This document shows, one piece after another, positions 38,411 to 48,553 of a stretch of DNA of 64,000 bases. The stretch comes from Clostridium cavendishii DSM 21758 (GTDB lineage: Bacteria; Bacillota; Clostridia; Clostridiales; Clostridiaceae): assembly GCF_900141845.1 (NCBI RefSeq), contig NZ_FQZB01000011.1:204249-268248 (forward strand). Direction: 5' to 3'. Numbering within the stretch: the first letter of the stretch is position 1; the number at the start of each line of letters is the position of its first letter. Below the pieces are notes generated by a model. The model worked only from the letters and a program-made list of their open reading frames with translations. It had not been told where the DNA came from and did not search any database. The translations under genes and the position numbers were made by a program.

Positions 38411-38447
38411 AAAAAAAAATCCCTCTAGCTTTGAGGGTACTAGAGGG
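38411..38447 (-). terminator. Terminator-like hairpin downstream of recQ
   Basis: CCCTCTAG (38421-38428) pairs exactly with CTAGAGGG (38440-38447), and on the minus strand a run of nine T follows. It is 290 nt after the recQ stop. A second small hairpin, AGGGAG-CAAC-CTCCCT, sits at 38464-38479 in the leader to this terminator, so a small RNA or a long 3' UTR is possible. Confidence 0.65.
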
Positions 38448-38739
38448 TGAGAGAATAATTTGTAGGGAGCAACCTCCCTTAATTTAAAGTTGTTTAGGGA
38501 TATAAAATCTACAATTAGATGTTTGAAAGCTAAATAAAAATTTTTTTGAATTTCATTTAACTTTCTATAGTAATTATCTCATATTTCTCTAAAATTTTCT
38601 ACATTTTTTGTATCTTTTTTCATATTTATTATATTGTAATTTTTAAAGCCATTTTTATAACTATTTATTATTAAAATGTATTTTTTTCGGATTAAAATGC
38701 ATTATTTGTTAATTGAAATGTATTTACACCTAATTCAAA
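38448..38739. other. Gene-less stretch after recQ
   Basis: About 290 nt with no gene. It contains the hairpin at 38464-38479 and otherwise AT-rich sequence. Confidence 0.5.
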
Positions 38740-40506
38740 TCAACTTTCTTTTTTATAATTTCTTATTATTGATAATACAAATGCCCCATATTTTTCGACT
38801 TTATTCTTACCTACTCCTCTTATCTCTAATAAAGCTTCTCTACTAGTAGGTAAATTGTTAACTATTTCTATAAGTGTAGCATCTGAAAATATAATATATG
38901 GTTTAACATTTTCTCTCCTAGCTAAATCCTTACGTAAAATTCTAAGCTTTTTAAATAACTCTTCATCTAAACAAATTACTTTATTAAAGTTTAAAAGTGC
39001 TATTACATGTTCTTTACCCTTTAATACATTTAAAGATTTTTCATTTAATTTAACCATAGAATATGTTCCATCTTTTCTATTTAAATATCCTTGACTTATA
39101 AGCTCTCTTATAATATCTTTTATCGATTTCGCTGAATATTCTTTCATTATTCCATAAGTAGATAATTTATTTAGTTCATATTCTTGTATTTTAGGTCCTG
39201 AAACTCCTCTTAAAATATCTATAATTACTGCTTCACCATATTTTCCTTTAGTTCTATATATACAACTAAGAATTTTTTGGGTTTCTATTGTAATATCATT
39301 TAAATTCTCATTTTTTAAACAATTGCTACAATTATTGCAATATGGTCTTATATTAATTTCTCCAAAGTATTTTAATAAAAAAGCCCTATAGCATTCTTCA
39401 CTTTCACAAAAATTAACCATAGCTTGAAGTTTCTTTAATTCTATTTCACGTCTATTTAATATTGATGAAGTATTTATTATATACTCTTGTCTTCTTATAT
39501 CATCTCTAGAGTATAATAAATAACATCCACAAATTTCCCCATCTCTTCCGCCTCTTCCAATTTCCTGATAGTAACTTTCTAGATTTTTAGGTATAGTAAA
39601 ATGTATAACATACCTTACATTAGATTTATCTATTCCCATTCCAAATGCGTTAGTAGCCACCATTATTAAAAAATTATCATATAAAAACTCCTCTTGAAAA
39701 TAGTTTTTATCCTCATCACTTAAACCAGCATGATATTTACCAACTGAGAAGCCCCTATCTTTTAAATACTCATATAATCCATCTACTTCTTTTCTACTTG
39801 CACAATATATTATACCCGAATCTTCTTCTCTTTCTCTTATAATATCTTTTGTTTTTTCTAGTTTATCCTCTTCCTTATATACTGTAATATTTAAGTTTTC
39901 TCTATTAAAGCTACCTATATATATATATGGATTAATAAGACCTAATAACCTTATACTATCCTCCATTACCTCTTTTGTAGCAGTTGCTGTAAATGCAGTG
40001 ACTATTGGCCTAACCTTTAACTTATTAACAAATCCTTGTATATCTCTATAACTCTGCCTAAAATCATGCCCCCATTGTGATACACAGTGTGCCTCATCAA
40101 TAGCAATCTGACTTATATCAATTCCACTTAACAGTTTAATAAAATTTTCAGATTTTAATCTTTCAGGTGCTATATATATTATTTTAAACTTTCCTACTTT
40201 AGCCTCATTCGTAATCTCTGCAATTTCATCTAAGCTTAAGGTTGAATTTATAAAAGCTGCTGGTATTCCAACAGACCTCATACTATCTACTTGATCCTTC
40301 ATAAGTGAAATAAGAGGTGATATAACAATAGTTACTCCATCTAATATCATCGCTGGTATTTGATAACAAATAGACTTTCCAGCTCCAGTTGGCAGTATTA
40401 CAAACGTATCTCTTTTATTTAAAATATTTTTTATAACCTCATACTGTCCTTCTTTAAAAGAGGTGTATCCAAAAAATTCCTTTAAAATCTCAAACGCTCT
40501 ATGCAT
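38740..40506 (-). CDS. recQ: ATP-dependent DNA helicase RecQ
   Basis: A 3'-5' superfamily 2 helicase of 588 residues for DNA repair. Motifs are VILPTGAGKSICYQIP (Walker A), IDEAHCVSQWGHDFR (DEAH), VTAFTATAT, and YYQEIGRGGRDG (motif VI). The RecQ zinc site (CYRAFLLKYFGE...CNNCSNC) and winged helix follow, then a C-terminal HRDC domain with LLEIRGVGKNKVEKYG. The N-terminus is the normal one (HRAFEILKEFFGYTSFKEGQ). Confidence 0.95.
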   Translation of the reverse strand: MHRAFEILKEFFGYTSFKEGQYEVIKNILNKRDTFVILPTGAGKSICYQIPAMILDGVTIVISPLISLMKDQVDSMRSVGIPAAFINSTLSLDEIAEITNEAKVGKFKIIYIAPERLKSENFIKLLSGIDISQIAIDEAHCVSQWGHDFRQSYRDIQGFVNKLKVRPIVTAFTATATKEVMEDSIRLLGLINPYIYIGSFNRENLNITVYKEEDKLEKTKDIIREREEDSGIIYCASRKEVDGLYEYLKDRGFSVGKYHAGLSDEDKNYFQEEFLYDNFLIMVATNAFGMGIDKSNVRYVIHFTIPKNLESYYQEIGRGGRDGEICGCYLLYSRDDIRRQEYIINTSSILNRREIELKKLQAMVNFCESEECYRAFLLKYFGEINIRPYCNNCSNCLKNENLNDITIETQKILSCIYRTKGKYGEAVIIDILRGVSGPKIQEYELNKLSTYGIMKEYSAKSIKDIIRELISQGYLNRKDGTYSMVKLNEKSLNVLKGKEHVIALLNFNKVICLDEELFKKLRILRKDLARRENVKPYIIFSDATLIEIVNNLPTSREALLEIRGVGKNKVEKYGAFVLSIIRNYKKES

Positions 40507-40663
40507 TAAAAACTCCCTTTTTTTAGACTAAATTTTAAAATCCTAACCCTATATGTTATTAATATTACTTAACAACAATTTCTCTTCAATTATTATATCA
40601 TATAAAACCTTATTTTTCATATTTCACCCAATTCACTAATAATCAATTATTAAAAAGTAAAAA

Positions 40664-40699
40664 TTAAGAGTGGAGATATATAAAAATCCCCACTCTTAA
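40664..40699 (-). terminator. Terminator of the uridine-kinase-like gene
   Basis: TTAAGAGTGG (40664-40673) pairs exactly with 40690-40699, and T-rich sequence follows on the minus strand. It lies about 60 nt after the stop of the gene at 40758. Confidence 0.88.
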
Positions 40700-40757
40700 A
40701 ATTTACTCATCAGATATTTTTATAATATAATATTTATTATATTATAAATATTAATGA

Positions 40758-42428
40758 TTAATATTTATAAAAACAACTACCTCCAATAAACTCCCTAAGT
40801 ATAGAGTTATCTGGAACCTTCTCCTTATCTATCTCCTTGAAAAAATTCAAAAACGAAATAAGTCTTTTTGCCTCATAATATACTGGACTTTCTAGATTTA
40901 TTTTTACTAATTCAGCTAAAGCATATTTCTTAAGTACTGAAAGTTCATATACTAAAGTAGAATTAAACATTACATCAGCTTCTTCTTGGAAAGTAAATAT
41001 ATTTTTTTCCTCTCCCCTTTTTATAGATGGCCACATGTTTAATGTATCCTCTGCTCCATACCCTCTAGACAAATAATCCCTTACAATTCTTCTTACCTTT
41101 CTAACATCAGTTGTTGCTATTCTATTGTGATTATCTACATTTAACTGTGTTAAAGCTGATATATATATTTTAAATTTATTAAAGTCAGGAATAGTAGATG
41201 TTAACTTATCATTTAATCCATGAATTCCTTCTATTATTAAAACACCATTTTCAGGTAAACTTATCTTATTACCTAACCACTCTCTTTCTCCTGTTTTAAA
41301 ATTATAAGTTGGAAGTTCCACTACCTTACCTTCTAAAATTTCATTTAAATCTTTATTAAAAAGCTCTAAATCTAACGCATTTATACTTTCAAAATCAGGC
41401 TTTCCATCTTCTCCTATTGGTGTATCTACCCTATTTACAAAATAATCGTCTAATGATACAGGTATTGGAATCAGACCATTTACCCTAAGTTGTATAGCTA
41501 ATCTTTTTGCAAATGTAGTCTTCCCAGAAGATGATGGTCCTGCTATAAGAATAATCTTTACTTCTTTTCTATCATTTATCATATCTGCAATGTAAGCTAT
41601 TTTCTTTTCATGCAAAGCTTCAGAAACTCTTATTAAATCACCTAGCTCTTCTGGATTAACCTTTTCATTTAATGACCCAACGTCTGGTACATCTAAAATA
41701 GATAACCATTTATCTGTCTCATAAAAGATATTAAATAACTTTCTATTTTCAACAAACATAGGAATTTCAGTAGGATTACTAGTTTCAGGCCTCATTAATA
41801 TAAAACCAGGATCATAATATATAACATCATAATTTTTAAGTATTCCTGTTGAGTAGCCCATTGATCCATAAAAGTAATCATATCTATCTTCTAACTTATA
41901 TAACTTAACATGTTCACTTTTTAGTTCCTTTAATAACTTAACTTTATCATCCATACCATAATTTTCAAAGATTTTTATAGCATCTTCTCTTAAAAATTTT
42001 ACTTTTTCTATTCTTAAATTTTGATTTATAAGCTCAGCCATTCTTTTCTTAATTAAAATTAGATCTTCAGCATTTAAAGCTTCTTCTTTATGTATTTCAC
42101 CAAAAATACCTTTACTTATTGAATGTTCTATAGTTATCCTTGCATCTTTAAATATGTCTAATGCTGCTTTAATAAAAACAAACTGAAGAGTTCTTCCGTA
42201 TGCTGCCATAGCCAACCCATCATCTATTCTTACCCCTTCTACAAGACCTTCTCCTTCTACTTTAGTTGTAAGCTCATGATATTCACCATTTATTCTCACT
42301 AAAACTATTGGTAAATCATTACTTTTTAAATTTTCCTCATAAATCTCTTCTATAGCTTTATAATACTCACTACCATTTTCCAATACTTTATTTTTTCCAT
42401 TTTCCAACTTAAGTTTTAACAAGTCCAA
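40758..42428 (-). CDS. Uridine kinase-like nucleoside kinase with ThrRS-like N-terminus
   Basis: The C-terminal half is a uridine kinase/PRK P-loop domain with LIAGPSSSGKTTFAKRL near residue 295 and SLDDYFVNRVDTP. The N-terminal half resembles the TGS and second additional domain of threonyl-tRNA synthetase. This two-part family of about 550 residues is common in Clostridia and Thermotoga; it probably phosphorylates a nucleoside. The role of the N-terminus is unknown. Confidence 0.87.
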   Translation of the reverse strand: MDLLKLKLENGKNKVLENGSEYYKAIEEIYEENLKSNDLPIVLVRINGEYHELTTKVEGEGLVEGVRIDDGLAMAAYGRTLQFVFIKAALDIFKDARITIEHSISKGIFGEIHKEEALNAEDLILIKKRMAELINQNLRIEKVKFLREDAIKIFENYGMDDKVKLLKELKSEHVKLYKLEDRYDYFYGSMGYSTGILKNYDVIYYDPGFILMRPETSNPTEIPMFVENRKLFNIFYETDKWLSILDVPDVGSLNEKVNPEELGDLIRVSEALHEKKIAYIADMINDRKEVKIILIAGPSSSGKTTFAKRLAIQLRVNGLIPIPVSLDDYFVNRVDTPIGEDGKPDFESINALDLELFNKDLNEILEGKVVELPTYNFKTGEREWLGNKISLPENGVLIIEGIHGLNDKLTSTIPDFNKFKIYISALTQLNVDNHNRIATTDVRKVRRIVRDYLSRGYGAEDTLNMWPSIKRGEEKNIFTFQEEADVMFNSTLVYELSVLKKYALAELVKINLESPVYYEAKRLISFLNFFKEIDKEKVPDNSILREFIGGSCFYKY

Positions 42429-42620
42429 AGCTTTCCCTCCTATAATTAAGGCCTATCTAAAGAAAAGTACTCTTCTCATTCTTAGCCTACTATTTGCTTT
42501 AATATACCCTTAATAACTATTATACATCTAATATTATACAATTACTCATAAAAAAGTTATTACATCTAGAATAAAATTTATTAAAATTTCACATAGTATC
42601 TTGTAAGGAGTTGATATAGT

Positions 42621-43322
42621 GTGTTTATAGTTCTTATTCGAACAATTATTCTTTATTCTTTAGTAGTTCTTGTTATTAGACTTATGGGAAAAAGTCAAAT
42701 TGGAGAACTACAACCCTATGAATTAGTTATAACTATAATGATTTCAGATTTAGCTTCATTACCAATGCAAGATACTAGATTACCATTATTACTCGGAATT
42801 ATACCTATAATAACTCTATTAATGGTTAAAACAATTCTCTCTGAACTTCAGCAAAAATCTCCATTTATAAGAAAACTTATAGATGGAGCCCCTTGTATTT
42901 TAATAAAAGATGGTAAAATAAATCTAAAAACACTAAAAAATCAGAGAATAAATATAAATGATATTATGGAAGAGCTTAGACTAAATGGATACTTCAATAT
43001 AAGTGATATTCAATATGCTATATTAGAAAACAATGGACAGATATCAATAATACCAAAAATTAAAAAACAACCAGTTTCTAAAGAAGATTTGAAAATTCAA
43101 GCTCAAGAAGAACAATTACCAATTTTACTTTTATTAAACGGAAAACTTATTAATAAATCATTTCAGAAAATTAATAAAGATGAAGCTTGGTTTGACAAGT
43201 TTCTTCAAGAAGAAAAAGCACCTACTAGAAATGAACTCTATATAGCTATGCTTGATTCTAATGGTAAGCTTTTCTATCAATCAAAAAACGAAATAGAAAA
43301 TTTGGATGAGTATCTAACTTAA
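42621..43322 (+). CDS. DUF421 (YetF-like) membrane protein
   Basis: Three N-terminal helices (about 1-20, 32-50, 55-73) are followed by a soluble YetF/DUF421 domain (IRKLIDGAPCILIKDGKI, LRLNGYFNISDIQYAILENN). It starts with GTG at 42621, 10 nt after AAGGAG. The domain occurs in spore formers, where members are linked to spore membrane or germination traits. It is the first gene of a pair with the DUF4363 gene. Confidence 0.88.
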   Translation: MFIVLIRTIILYSLVVLVIRLMGKSQIGELQPYELVITIMISDLASLPMQDTRLPLLLGIIPIITLLMVKTILSELQQKSPFIRKLIDGAPCILIKDGKINLKTLKNQRININDIMEELRLNGYFNISDIQYAILENNGQISIIPKIKKQPVSKEDLKIQAQEEQLPILLLLNGKLINKSFQKINKDEAWFDKFLQEEKAPTRNELYIAMLDSNGKLFYQSKNEIENLDEYLT

Positions 43323-43340
43323 TATGAGGAGATGATTAAA

Positions 43341-43721
43341 TTGAAAAATAGTATAATTTCTATTTTAATCTTTCTTTCTATGTTTATTTTTATAAAATAT
43401 TCTCATGATGAGGTTATATCTCTTTGCGATGATATAATTAAAAAATGTGAAGTTATAGAAAACCTTATAGACTCCGAAGATTGGGATAAAAGTTATAATG
43501 ATTCTATTAAGCTTATGAATGATATTGATGATTCTTTTTCCTTTATATCTGTATATATGAATCATCAAGAAGTAGATTTACTACATAATGAAACTCTTAA
43601 ATTATCTCAATACGCCAAATTTAAAAACAAATCGGAATCTTTGGCATCAGTACATGTAATAAAACATTCTGCTGATTCTATAAAGGAATTACAAGATATC
43701 AGAATAAAAAACATATTCTAA
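43341..43721 (+). CDS. DUF4363 family small exported protein
   Basis: A single N-terminal helix (SIISILIFLSMFIFIKY) and a helical extracytoplasmic domain, fitting DUF4363. I choose the TTG at 43341: GAGGAG at 43326-43331 is 9 nt upstream, while the in-frame ATG at 43332 touches the site. It is 18 nt after the DUF421 gene; the two are usually paired. Function unknown. Confidence 0.78.
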   Translation: MKNSIISILIFLSMFIFIKYSHDEVISLCDDIIKKCEVIENLIDSEDWDKSYNDSIKLMNDIDDSFSFISVYMNHQEVDLLHNETLKLSQYAKFKNKSESLASVHVIKHSADSIKELQDIRIKNIF

Positions 43722-43844
43722 GTTTAACGAAAACTATAGTTTTCCAATATGATACATAACTCATTAAAATTATTATTCTTATCATAATTTTATAAAATAT
43801 TTATAAAGTTGAATTCTTAATTATAAATTTCTAAAATAATAAAA

Positions 43845-43882
43845 AAGAGTAGGATATTATTAAATAAAATTCTCCTACTCTT
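43845..43882. terminator. Terminator between convergent genes
   Basis: AAGAGTAGGA (43845-43854) pairs exactly with 43873-43882. A T-run follows on the minus strand. It ends the nucleoid-associated gene (43892) and probably also the DUF4363 gene. Confidence 0.88.
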
Positions 43883-43891
43883 ATTAATTTA

Positions 43892-44929
43892 TTATTTTTC
43901 TATATAATTCATAACATGTTTAATGATCATATTTATACTTCCATCACCATTTCTTTGTATCTCAAACCTACTATTATCTTTATAGGCTTCCTCATTTAAA
44001 TACAAATCAATATCTTTATCTATTTTAAGTCTAACTCTACTAAGCTTCTTTTCTACCCACTGCTTATCTACAGCAACCTCTTCAAGTCCATGTCCCATAA
44101 CAAATTGGTTAAAGCTTTCTTCAGCTTGTGGATATTCCTTAAATAGTTCCTTAGAAAGCTCTTCTATATTTATATTGTCTTCTTCCCTAAGTTTAGATTT
44201 TATGGTAGTTCTTATTTGCTCTGCTGTATCAGCATTCTCATACATATTATTTCTAGTCCAAGTTTCTGTTGCCTTTAAAAAGGTTTTAGTCATATCTCTT
44301 TCATTTGTAACTATTGTACATCCTAAAAAGCTATTTATAAAATAATTAGCTCCATACTCATCTTCATCCTTAGATTTCTTTTGTTTATCTATAACCATTA
44401 AGTCTACAGTTTGACCTTCTACAATAGGTTTTATAAATGCACACTTTTGAACCTTTTGACTAGATGCAGGTAATCCTGACGCCTGTTCTATTATCCCAAT
44501 ACCTATTTTATCTTCTACAAAATCTATTTTATGAGTAAAGTTTTTAACATAATCCATCTTTAATATAGCAAGCATGCGCCCTTGATCCGTAACCAAAGAA
44601 ACCACTATAAGATCACAACTTGGAATATTTGCATTACCTTTAATTATAGCAAACATTTGCCTTGCAAATTCCTTTGAAACCTCAACTAAATCTCTATTTT
44701 CTCCACTTAAGTATTCTTGAGAAACTTCTCTAACAATATTTCTTTCTGAATTAAAAACTGCATATTTAAGTTCATCATCCTTAAATGCTCTGTCTATATG
44801 TTTATAAAGAAATTTATAAATATCATCTGTCAATTCTAATTTATATTCATTTAAAATTGGTTCATCACCGTTTGCATCAACTATGTGAATAACAGCTTCT
44901 AAAATATTTATATCACTTACATATTCCAC
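43892..44929 (-). CDS. Nucleoid-associated protein, NdpA/YejK family
   Basis: The 345 residues match the 37-kDa nucleoid-associated family (PF04245): an N-terminal ILEAVIHIVD block, a central VVSLVTDQGRMLAILKMDYVK, and DEYGANYFINSFLGC. Members bind DNA, but the function in Clostridia is unclear. It diverges from the T-box operon across a 100-nt gap. Confidence 0.87.
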   Translation of the reverse strand: MEYVSDINILEAVIHIVDANGDEPILNEYKLELTDDIYKFLYKHIDRAFKDDELKYAVFNSERNIVREVSQEYLSGENRDLVEVSKEFARQMFAIIKGNANIPSCDLIVVSLVTDQGRMLAILKMDYVKNFTHKIDFVEDKIGIGIIEQASGLPASSQKVQKCAFIKPIVEGQTVDLMVIDKQKKSKDEDEYGANYFINSFLGCTIVTNERDMTKTFLKATETWTRNNMYENADTAEQIRTTIKSKLREEDNINIEELSKELFKEYPQAEESFNQFVMGHGLEEVAVDKQWVEKKLSRVRLKIDKDIDLYLNEEAYKDNSRFEIQRNGDGSINMIIKHVMNYIEK

Positions 44930-45029
44930 TATAAAACCACCCTTTCAAACAACTAATCTAAACAAACCTAAAGTATATTTTATCAAAGCAATTTAATTTA
45001 TACAACTTTATAATTTTTAAAAATAATTG

Positions 45030-45057
45030 TTGACAAAATTAATCTTAAGCATATAAT
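45030..45057 (+). promoter_or_regulatory. Promoter of the ubiG-mccB-mccA operon
   Basis: TTGACA at 45030-45035, 16-nt spacer, TATAAT at 45052-45057. It is a near-consensus sigma-A promoter; transcription should start near 45064, in front of the T-box. Confidence 0.9.
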
Positions 45058-45089
45058 ATAATTATAATAAAACATATAGATTTACTAGG

Positions 45090-45445
45090 AATTAAATGTG
45101 AGGAAGAAGGAAAGTAGCATTTAGGATGATTTGGCATAAGAAATACGTAACTTAAATAATGAACAAAAAATAAAAATCTATTTGTTCATTAATTTCTTAA
45201 ATATGCCTAACAGAGAGGGATGTAATGCTGAGAGCATCCTATCAGAATTTATGTGAAGTGCCCTTTGGAGCAGTAGTTCGAAATTAGTTAAAACTAACTA
45301 TTAAGTAGAGCTATTCGGGTTCACCCGTTACAGTGATAGAGCATGAATGTGCTTTAAAGAATTTAAGTGTGGATAATTTTATCCAAATTAGAGTGGAACC
45401 GCGGATTTTACTTCGTCTCTATATTATTGAGACGGAGTTTTTTTA
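45090..45445 (+). promoter_or_regulatory. Cysteine-specific T-box riboswitch
   Basis: The T-box sequence GAGTGGAACCGCGG is at 45391-45404. Stem I features include GGAAAGTAG near 45109 and AGAGAGGGATG near 45213, before the specifier loop GTGAAGTGCCCTTTGGAGC. The codon after GAAG is TGC at 45259-45261, cysteine. The terminator is CTTCGTCTC (45411-45419) pairing with GAGACGGAG (45429-45437), then a T-run. Uncharged tRNA-Cys should allow transcription into the sulfur operon when cysteine is scarce. The same arrangement is known for the ubiG operon of C. acetobutylicum. Confidence 0.93.
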
Positions 45446-45502
45446 GTTTTATTATATTTTAATATTAAATTTAAAATCTATTTTAGAAAGGAGAGATTGA
45501 TT

Positions 45503-46126
45503 ATGAGTTCAGTAAATTATTTTAATACTATTGCTAAAGACTGGAATGAAATAAGAGTTCATTATTTTAAAGATGAGTTGAGGGAGAAAGCCATATGTTG
45601 CACTTCTATTAAGGATAAAATAGTGGCTGACTTAGGAGCAGGCACTGGTTTTATATCCTTAGAAGTAGCTAAAGAAGCCAAAATTGTATTTCCAATAGAT
45701 GCTTCTACTAATATGCTTAAAGAATTATATTCAGCAGCGAAAAAAGATAATTTAAATAACATTTATCCTATTAAGGGCTATGCTGAAGATTTACCTCTTT
45801 TCGATGAATCCATAGATATCATATTCATGAACATGGCACTTCATCATGTTGTAAATCCAGATAAAGTAATAAGAGAAATTTTTAGAGTTTTAAAACCTGG
45901 TGGTAAAGTTATTATAACTGATGTTGAAGAACATGATGGTATCTGGGCAAAGGAAGAAATGTTTGATGTTTGGCTCGGCTTTAATCATCCACAAATTGAA
46001 AAATGGTATAAAGAAGCTGGTTTTAAAAATATATCAGTTTCAAGTACTGGCTTAAAATGTCAAGGTTCTTCTTCTAAAGGCGACTTTACCGAAACTGGAG
46101 TTTTTATAGCACTAGGCACAAAATAA
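45503..46126 (+). CDS. ubiG: SAM-dependent methyltransferase of the sulfur operon
   Basis: A class I methyltransferase with the SAM-binding motif VADLGAGTGFISLEVA and the later FMNMALHHVVNPDKVIREI and LKPGGKVIITDV blocks. It is called UbiG/YcgJ in clostridial ubiG-mccB-mccA operons, where the substrate is not known; ubiquinone is not expected. I start at the ATG at 45503, 9 nt after AGGAG; the in-frame TTG at 45497 is too close to it. It is the first gene under the Cys T-box. Confidence 0.9.
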   Translation: MSSVNYFNTIAKDWNEIRVHYFKDELREKAICCTSIKDKIVADLGAGTGFISLEVAKEAKIVFPIDASTNMLKELYSAAKKDNLNNIYPIKGYAEDLPLFDESIDIIFMNMALHHVVNPDKVIREIFRVLKPGGKVIITDVEEHDGIWAKEEMFDVWLGFNHPQIEKWYKEAGFKNISVSSTGLKCQGSSSKGDFTETGVFIALGTK

Positions 46127-46254
46127 AAAATTATTATTTAGATAAACTAACTTCTAATAATAAAACTTTATCCTTCCTTAATCAAACCTACTACTAGAAA
46201 CAAAACTAAATATGAGTTTTATAAAATAAATTAAATTAAAAGGAGAGATATTTT

Positions 46255-47406
46255 ATGAATATAGAATCATTATTATTACACGGTGGAATTGATGGAGATC
46301 ATAGAACTGGAGCTGTTAATGTTCCAATCTATCAGACTTCTACCTATAAACAACCAGAATTCGGAAGACATAGTGGATATGAATATTCAAGAACAGGAAA
46401 TCCAACTAGAGAAGCTCTTGAGAAACTAATTGCTGATATAGAAGGAGGTACCCATGGATTTGCCTTTGCTTCCGGACTTGCAGCTATAACTGCTGTACTG
46501 ACCTTATTTAAATCTGGTGATAAAGTTTTAATAACAAATAATCTTTATGGTGGTACTTTTAGAGTTATCGATAAAGTATTTAAGAATTTTGGAATAACCT
46601 ATGATATTATAGATGACTTTGACAAAGTTTCAGATAATATAGACGCAAATACTAAAGCAATCTTTGTTGAATCACCTACTAATCCACTTTTAGATGTTGT
46701 AGATATTAAAAAAGCTTCTACTGAAGCTAAAAAGCATGGATTATTAACTATAGTTGATAATACCTTTATGACTCCATACTTCCAAAATCCACTTACTCTA
46801 GGTGCAGATATAGTAGTTCATTCTGGAACTAAGTATTTAGGTGGTCATAGTGACTTAGTTGCTGGTCTTGTTGTAGTTAATAACTCTGAACTAGCAGAAA
46901 GACTTCACTTCATACAAAATGCAACTGGTGGTATACTTCAGCCATTTGATAGTTTCCTTTTAATAAGAGGAATTAAAACATTAGCTGTTAGAATGGATAG
47001 ACATGAAGAAAATGCAAGATATATAGCTAGTAAGCTAAATTCTAATCCTAATATATCAAAGGTATACTACCCAGGACTAGAAAGTCATTTAGGTCATGAA
47101 ATCCAAAAAGAACAAGCTAAAGGCTTTGGTGGAGTAATTGCTTTTAAGTTAGATTCTAACATTGACTATATTAAATTTATAAATAATCTTGAGCTTGTGA
47201 CCTTTGGTGAAAGCTTAGGCGGAGTTGAGTCATTATTATGCCATCCTGCTACTATGACTCATGCAGCTCTACCTGCTGAACTTAGAGAACGTATAGGAAT
47301 AACTGAAAACCTAGTAAGACTATCAGTAGGAATAGAAAACAAAGATGATATCTTAAAGGATATCGAGGTAGCAATTGACGCTGCAAGATTGGTGGAAGTA
47401 GATTAA
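46255..47406 (+). CDS. mccB: Cystathionine gamma-lyase/homocysteine lyase (PLP)
   Basis: A Cys/Met metabolism PLP enzyme of 383 residues. The PLP lysine is in VHSGTKYLGGHSDLVAG, and SRTGNPTREALE and FASGLAAITAVLTLFKSGDK are typical. In this operon type MccB splits cystathionine to cysteine, and so works after MccA in conversion of homocysteine to cysteine. GGAG lies 9 nt upstream. Its last codons are part of a perfect inverted repeat (47391-47460). Confidence 0.92.
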   Translation: MNIESLLLHGGIDGDHRTGAVNVPIYQTSTYKQPEFGRHSGYEYSRTGNPTREALEKLIADIEGGTHGFAFASGLAAITAVLTLFKSGDKVLITNNLYGGTFRVIDKVFKNFGITYDIIDDFDKVSDNIDANTKAIFVESPTNPLLDVVDIKKASTEAKKHGLLTIVDNTFMTPYFQNPLTLGADIVVHSGTKYLGGHSDLVAGLVVVNNSELAERLHFIQNATGGILQPFDSFLLIRGIKTLAVRMDRHEENARYIASKLNSNPNISKVYYPGLESHLGHEIQKEQAKGFGGVIAFKLDSNIDYIKFINNLELVTFGESLGGVESLLCHPATMTHAALPAELRERIGITENLVRLSVGIENKDDILKDIEVAIDAARLVEVD

Positions 47407-47460
47407 TTTTCTTGTTCCGTCGCTACGCTCCAAGTCACCAAAAATTAATCTACTTCCACC
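47391..47460. repeat. Hairpin repeat, copy 1: 20-bp arms with conserved loop
   Basis: GGTGGAAGTAGATTAATTTT (47391-47410), which includes the mccB stop, is exactly complementary to 47441-47460. The 30-nt loop has CTTGTTC, CTCCAAGT and ACC blocks that recur in copy 2 at 50561-50617. No T-run follows, so it is not a standard terminator. The 5' arm codes for the end of MccB, meaning the 3' arm mirrors gene sequence. Confidence 0.85.
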
Positions 47461-47527
47461 TTCCTACAGGCTATGCATAATAAATTATATTTTGAGTTGA
47501 TAACTTATAAAAAGAGGTGGGTTTAAG

Positions 47528-48436
47528 ATGAATTATTATAATGATATACGTGATTTAATAGGTAGAACTCCTTTGCTTAAACTTAATAATTTAGGTATAA
47601 AGGAAGGGATTAATATATTTGCAAAACTTGAGAGTTTTAATCCTGGAGGAAGTTGTAAGGATAGAATTGGAGTTTATATGATAAGGGAAGCTGAAGAGAA
47701 TGGACTTTTAAAGGAAGGATCTACTATTATTGAAGCTACAGCTGGTAACACTGGTATTGGGGTGGCCTTGGCTGCTATTAACAAGGGATATAATGTTATT
47801 TTTGTAGTTCCTACTAAGTTTTCTATTGAAAAACAAAAACTTATGAAAGCCTTGGGCGCTACAATAGTAAATACTCCTAAAGAAGAAGGCATGCAGGGAG
47901 CTGTTAATAAATCTAATGAATTGTTAAAAGAAATTCCTAATTCCATATCATTAAAGCAATTTGATAATCTTGCCAACCCTTTAGCCCATTATGAAACTAC
48001 TGGTAAAGAAATTTATGAAGATTTAGATGGAAATATAGACTATTTAGTAGCTGGAGCTGGTAGTGGCGGAACTTTTTCAGGTATTATTAAATATTTAAAA
48101 GAAAAACTTCCTAATATACAAGGTATTTTAGCCGATCCAGAAGGTTCAACAATGGGTGGCGGTAATGAAAGTTGCTATAGAGTTGAAGGTATAGGTAATA
48201 ACTTTATTCCAAATACTATGAATATGAATTTAGTAGACAAAGTTATCAAAACTACAGATGAAGAGGCTTTTGGCCTAGTCACACTTTTAGCTAAGAAAGA
48301 AGGTCTAATACTTGGTTCTTCATCTGGAGCTGCCTTATCAGCAGCATTAAAACTTGCTTCTACTATAGAAAAAGGAAATATCGTTGTGATTTTTCCTGAC
48401 AGAGGTGAAAGATACTTTAGCACTGACTTATTTTAG
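47528..48436 (+). CDS. mccA: Cystathionine beta-synthase / cysteine synthase family (PLP)
   Basis: A fold-type II PLP enzyme of 302 residues. The PLP lysine is in NPGGSCKDRIGVYMI, with the phosphate loop AGAGSGGTFSGI and the substrate loop EATAGNTGIGVALA. By operon position it is MccA, which condenses homocysteine and serine (or O-acetylserine) to cystathionine; plain O-acetylserine sulfhydrylase activity is also possible. It lacks the CBS and haem domains of eukaryotic enzymes. Confidence 0.92.
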   Translation: MNYYNDIRDLIGRTPLLKLNNLGIKEGINIFAKLESFNPGGSCKDRIGVYMIREAEENGLLKEGSTIIEATAGNTGIGVALAAINKGYNVIFVVPTKFSIEKQKLMKALGATIVNTPKEEGMQGAVNKSNELLKEIPNSISLKQFDNLANPLAHYETTGKEIYEDLDGNIDYLVAGAGSGGTFSGIIKYLKEKLPNIQGILADPEGSTMGGGNESCYRVEGIGNNFIPNTMNMNLVDKVIKTTDEEAFGLVTLLAKKEGLILGSSSGAALSAALKLASTIEKGNIVVIFPDRGERYFSTDLF

Positions 48437-48553
48437 GATTTATATATGTTGTAATATGTTTTCTACAAATTAAATTTAGTATTAGCTTTAGTTTGTGTTT
48501 AACAAATATATTAATATAAATATAGATTTCAAATTGCAACATATATAATTAAT

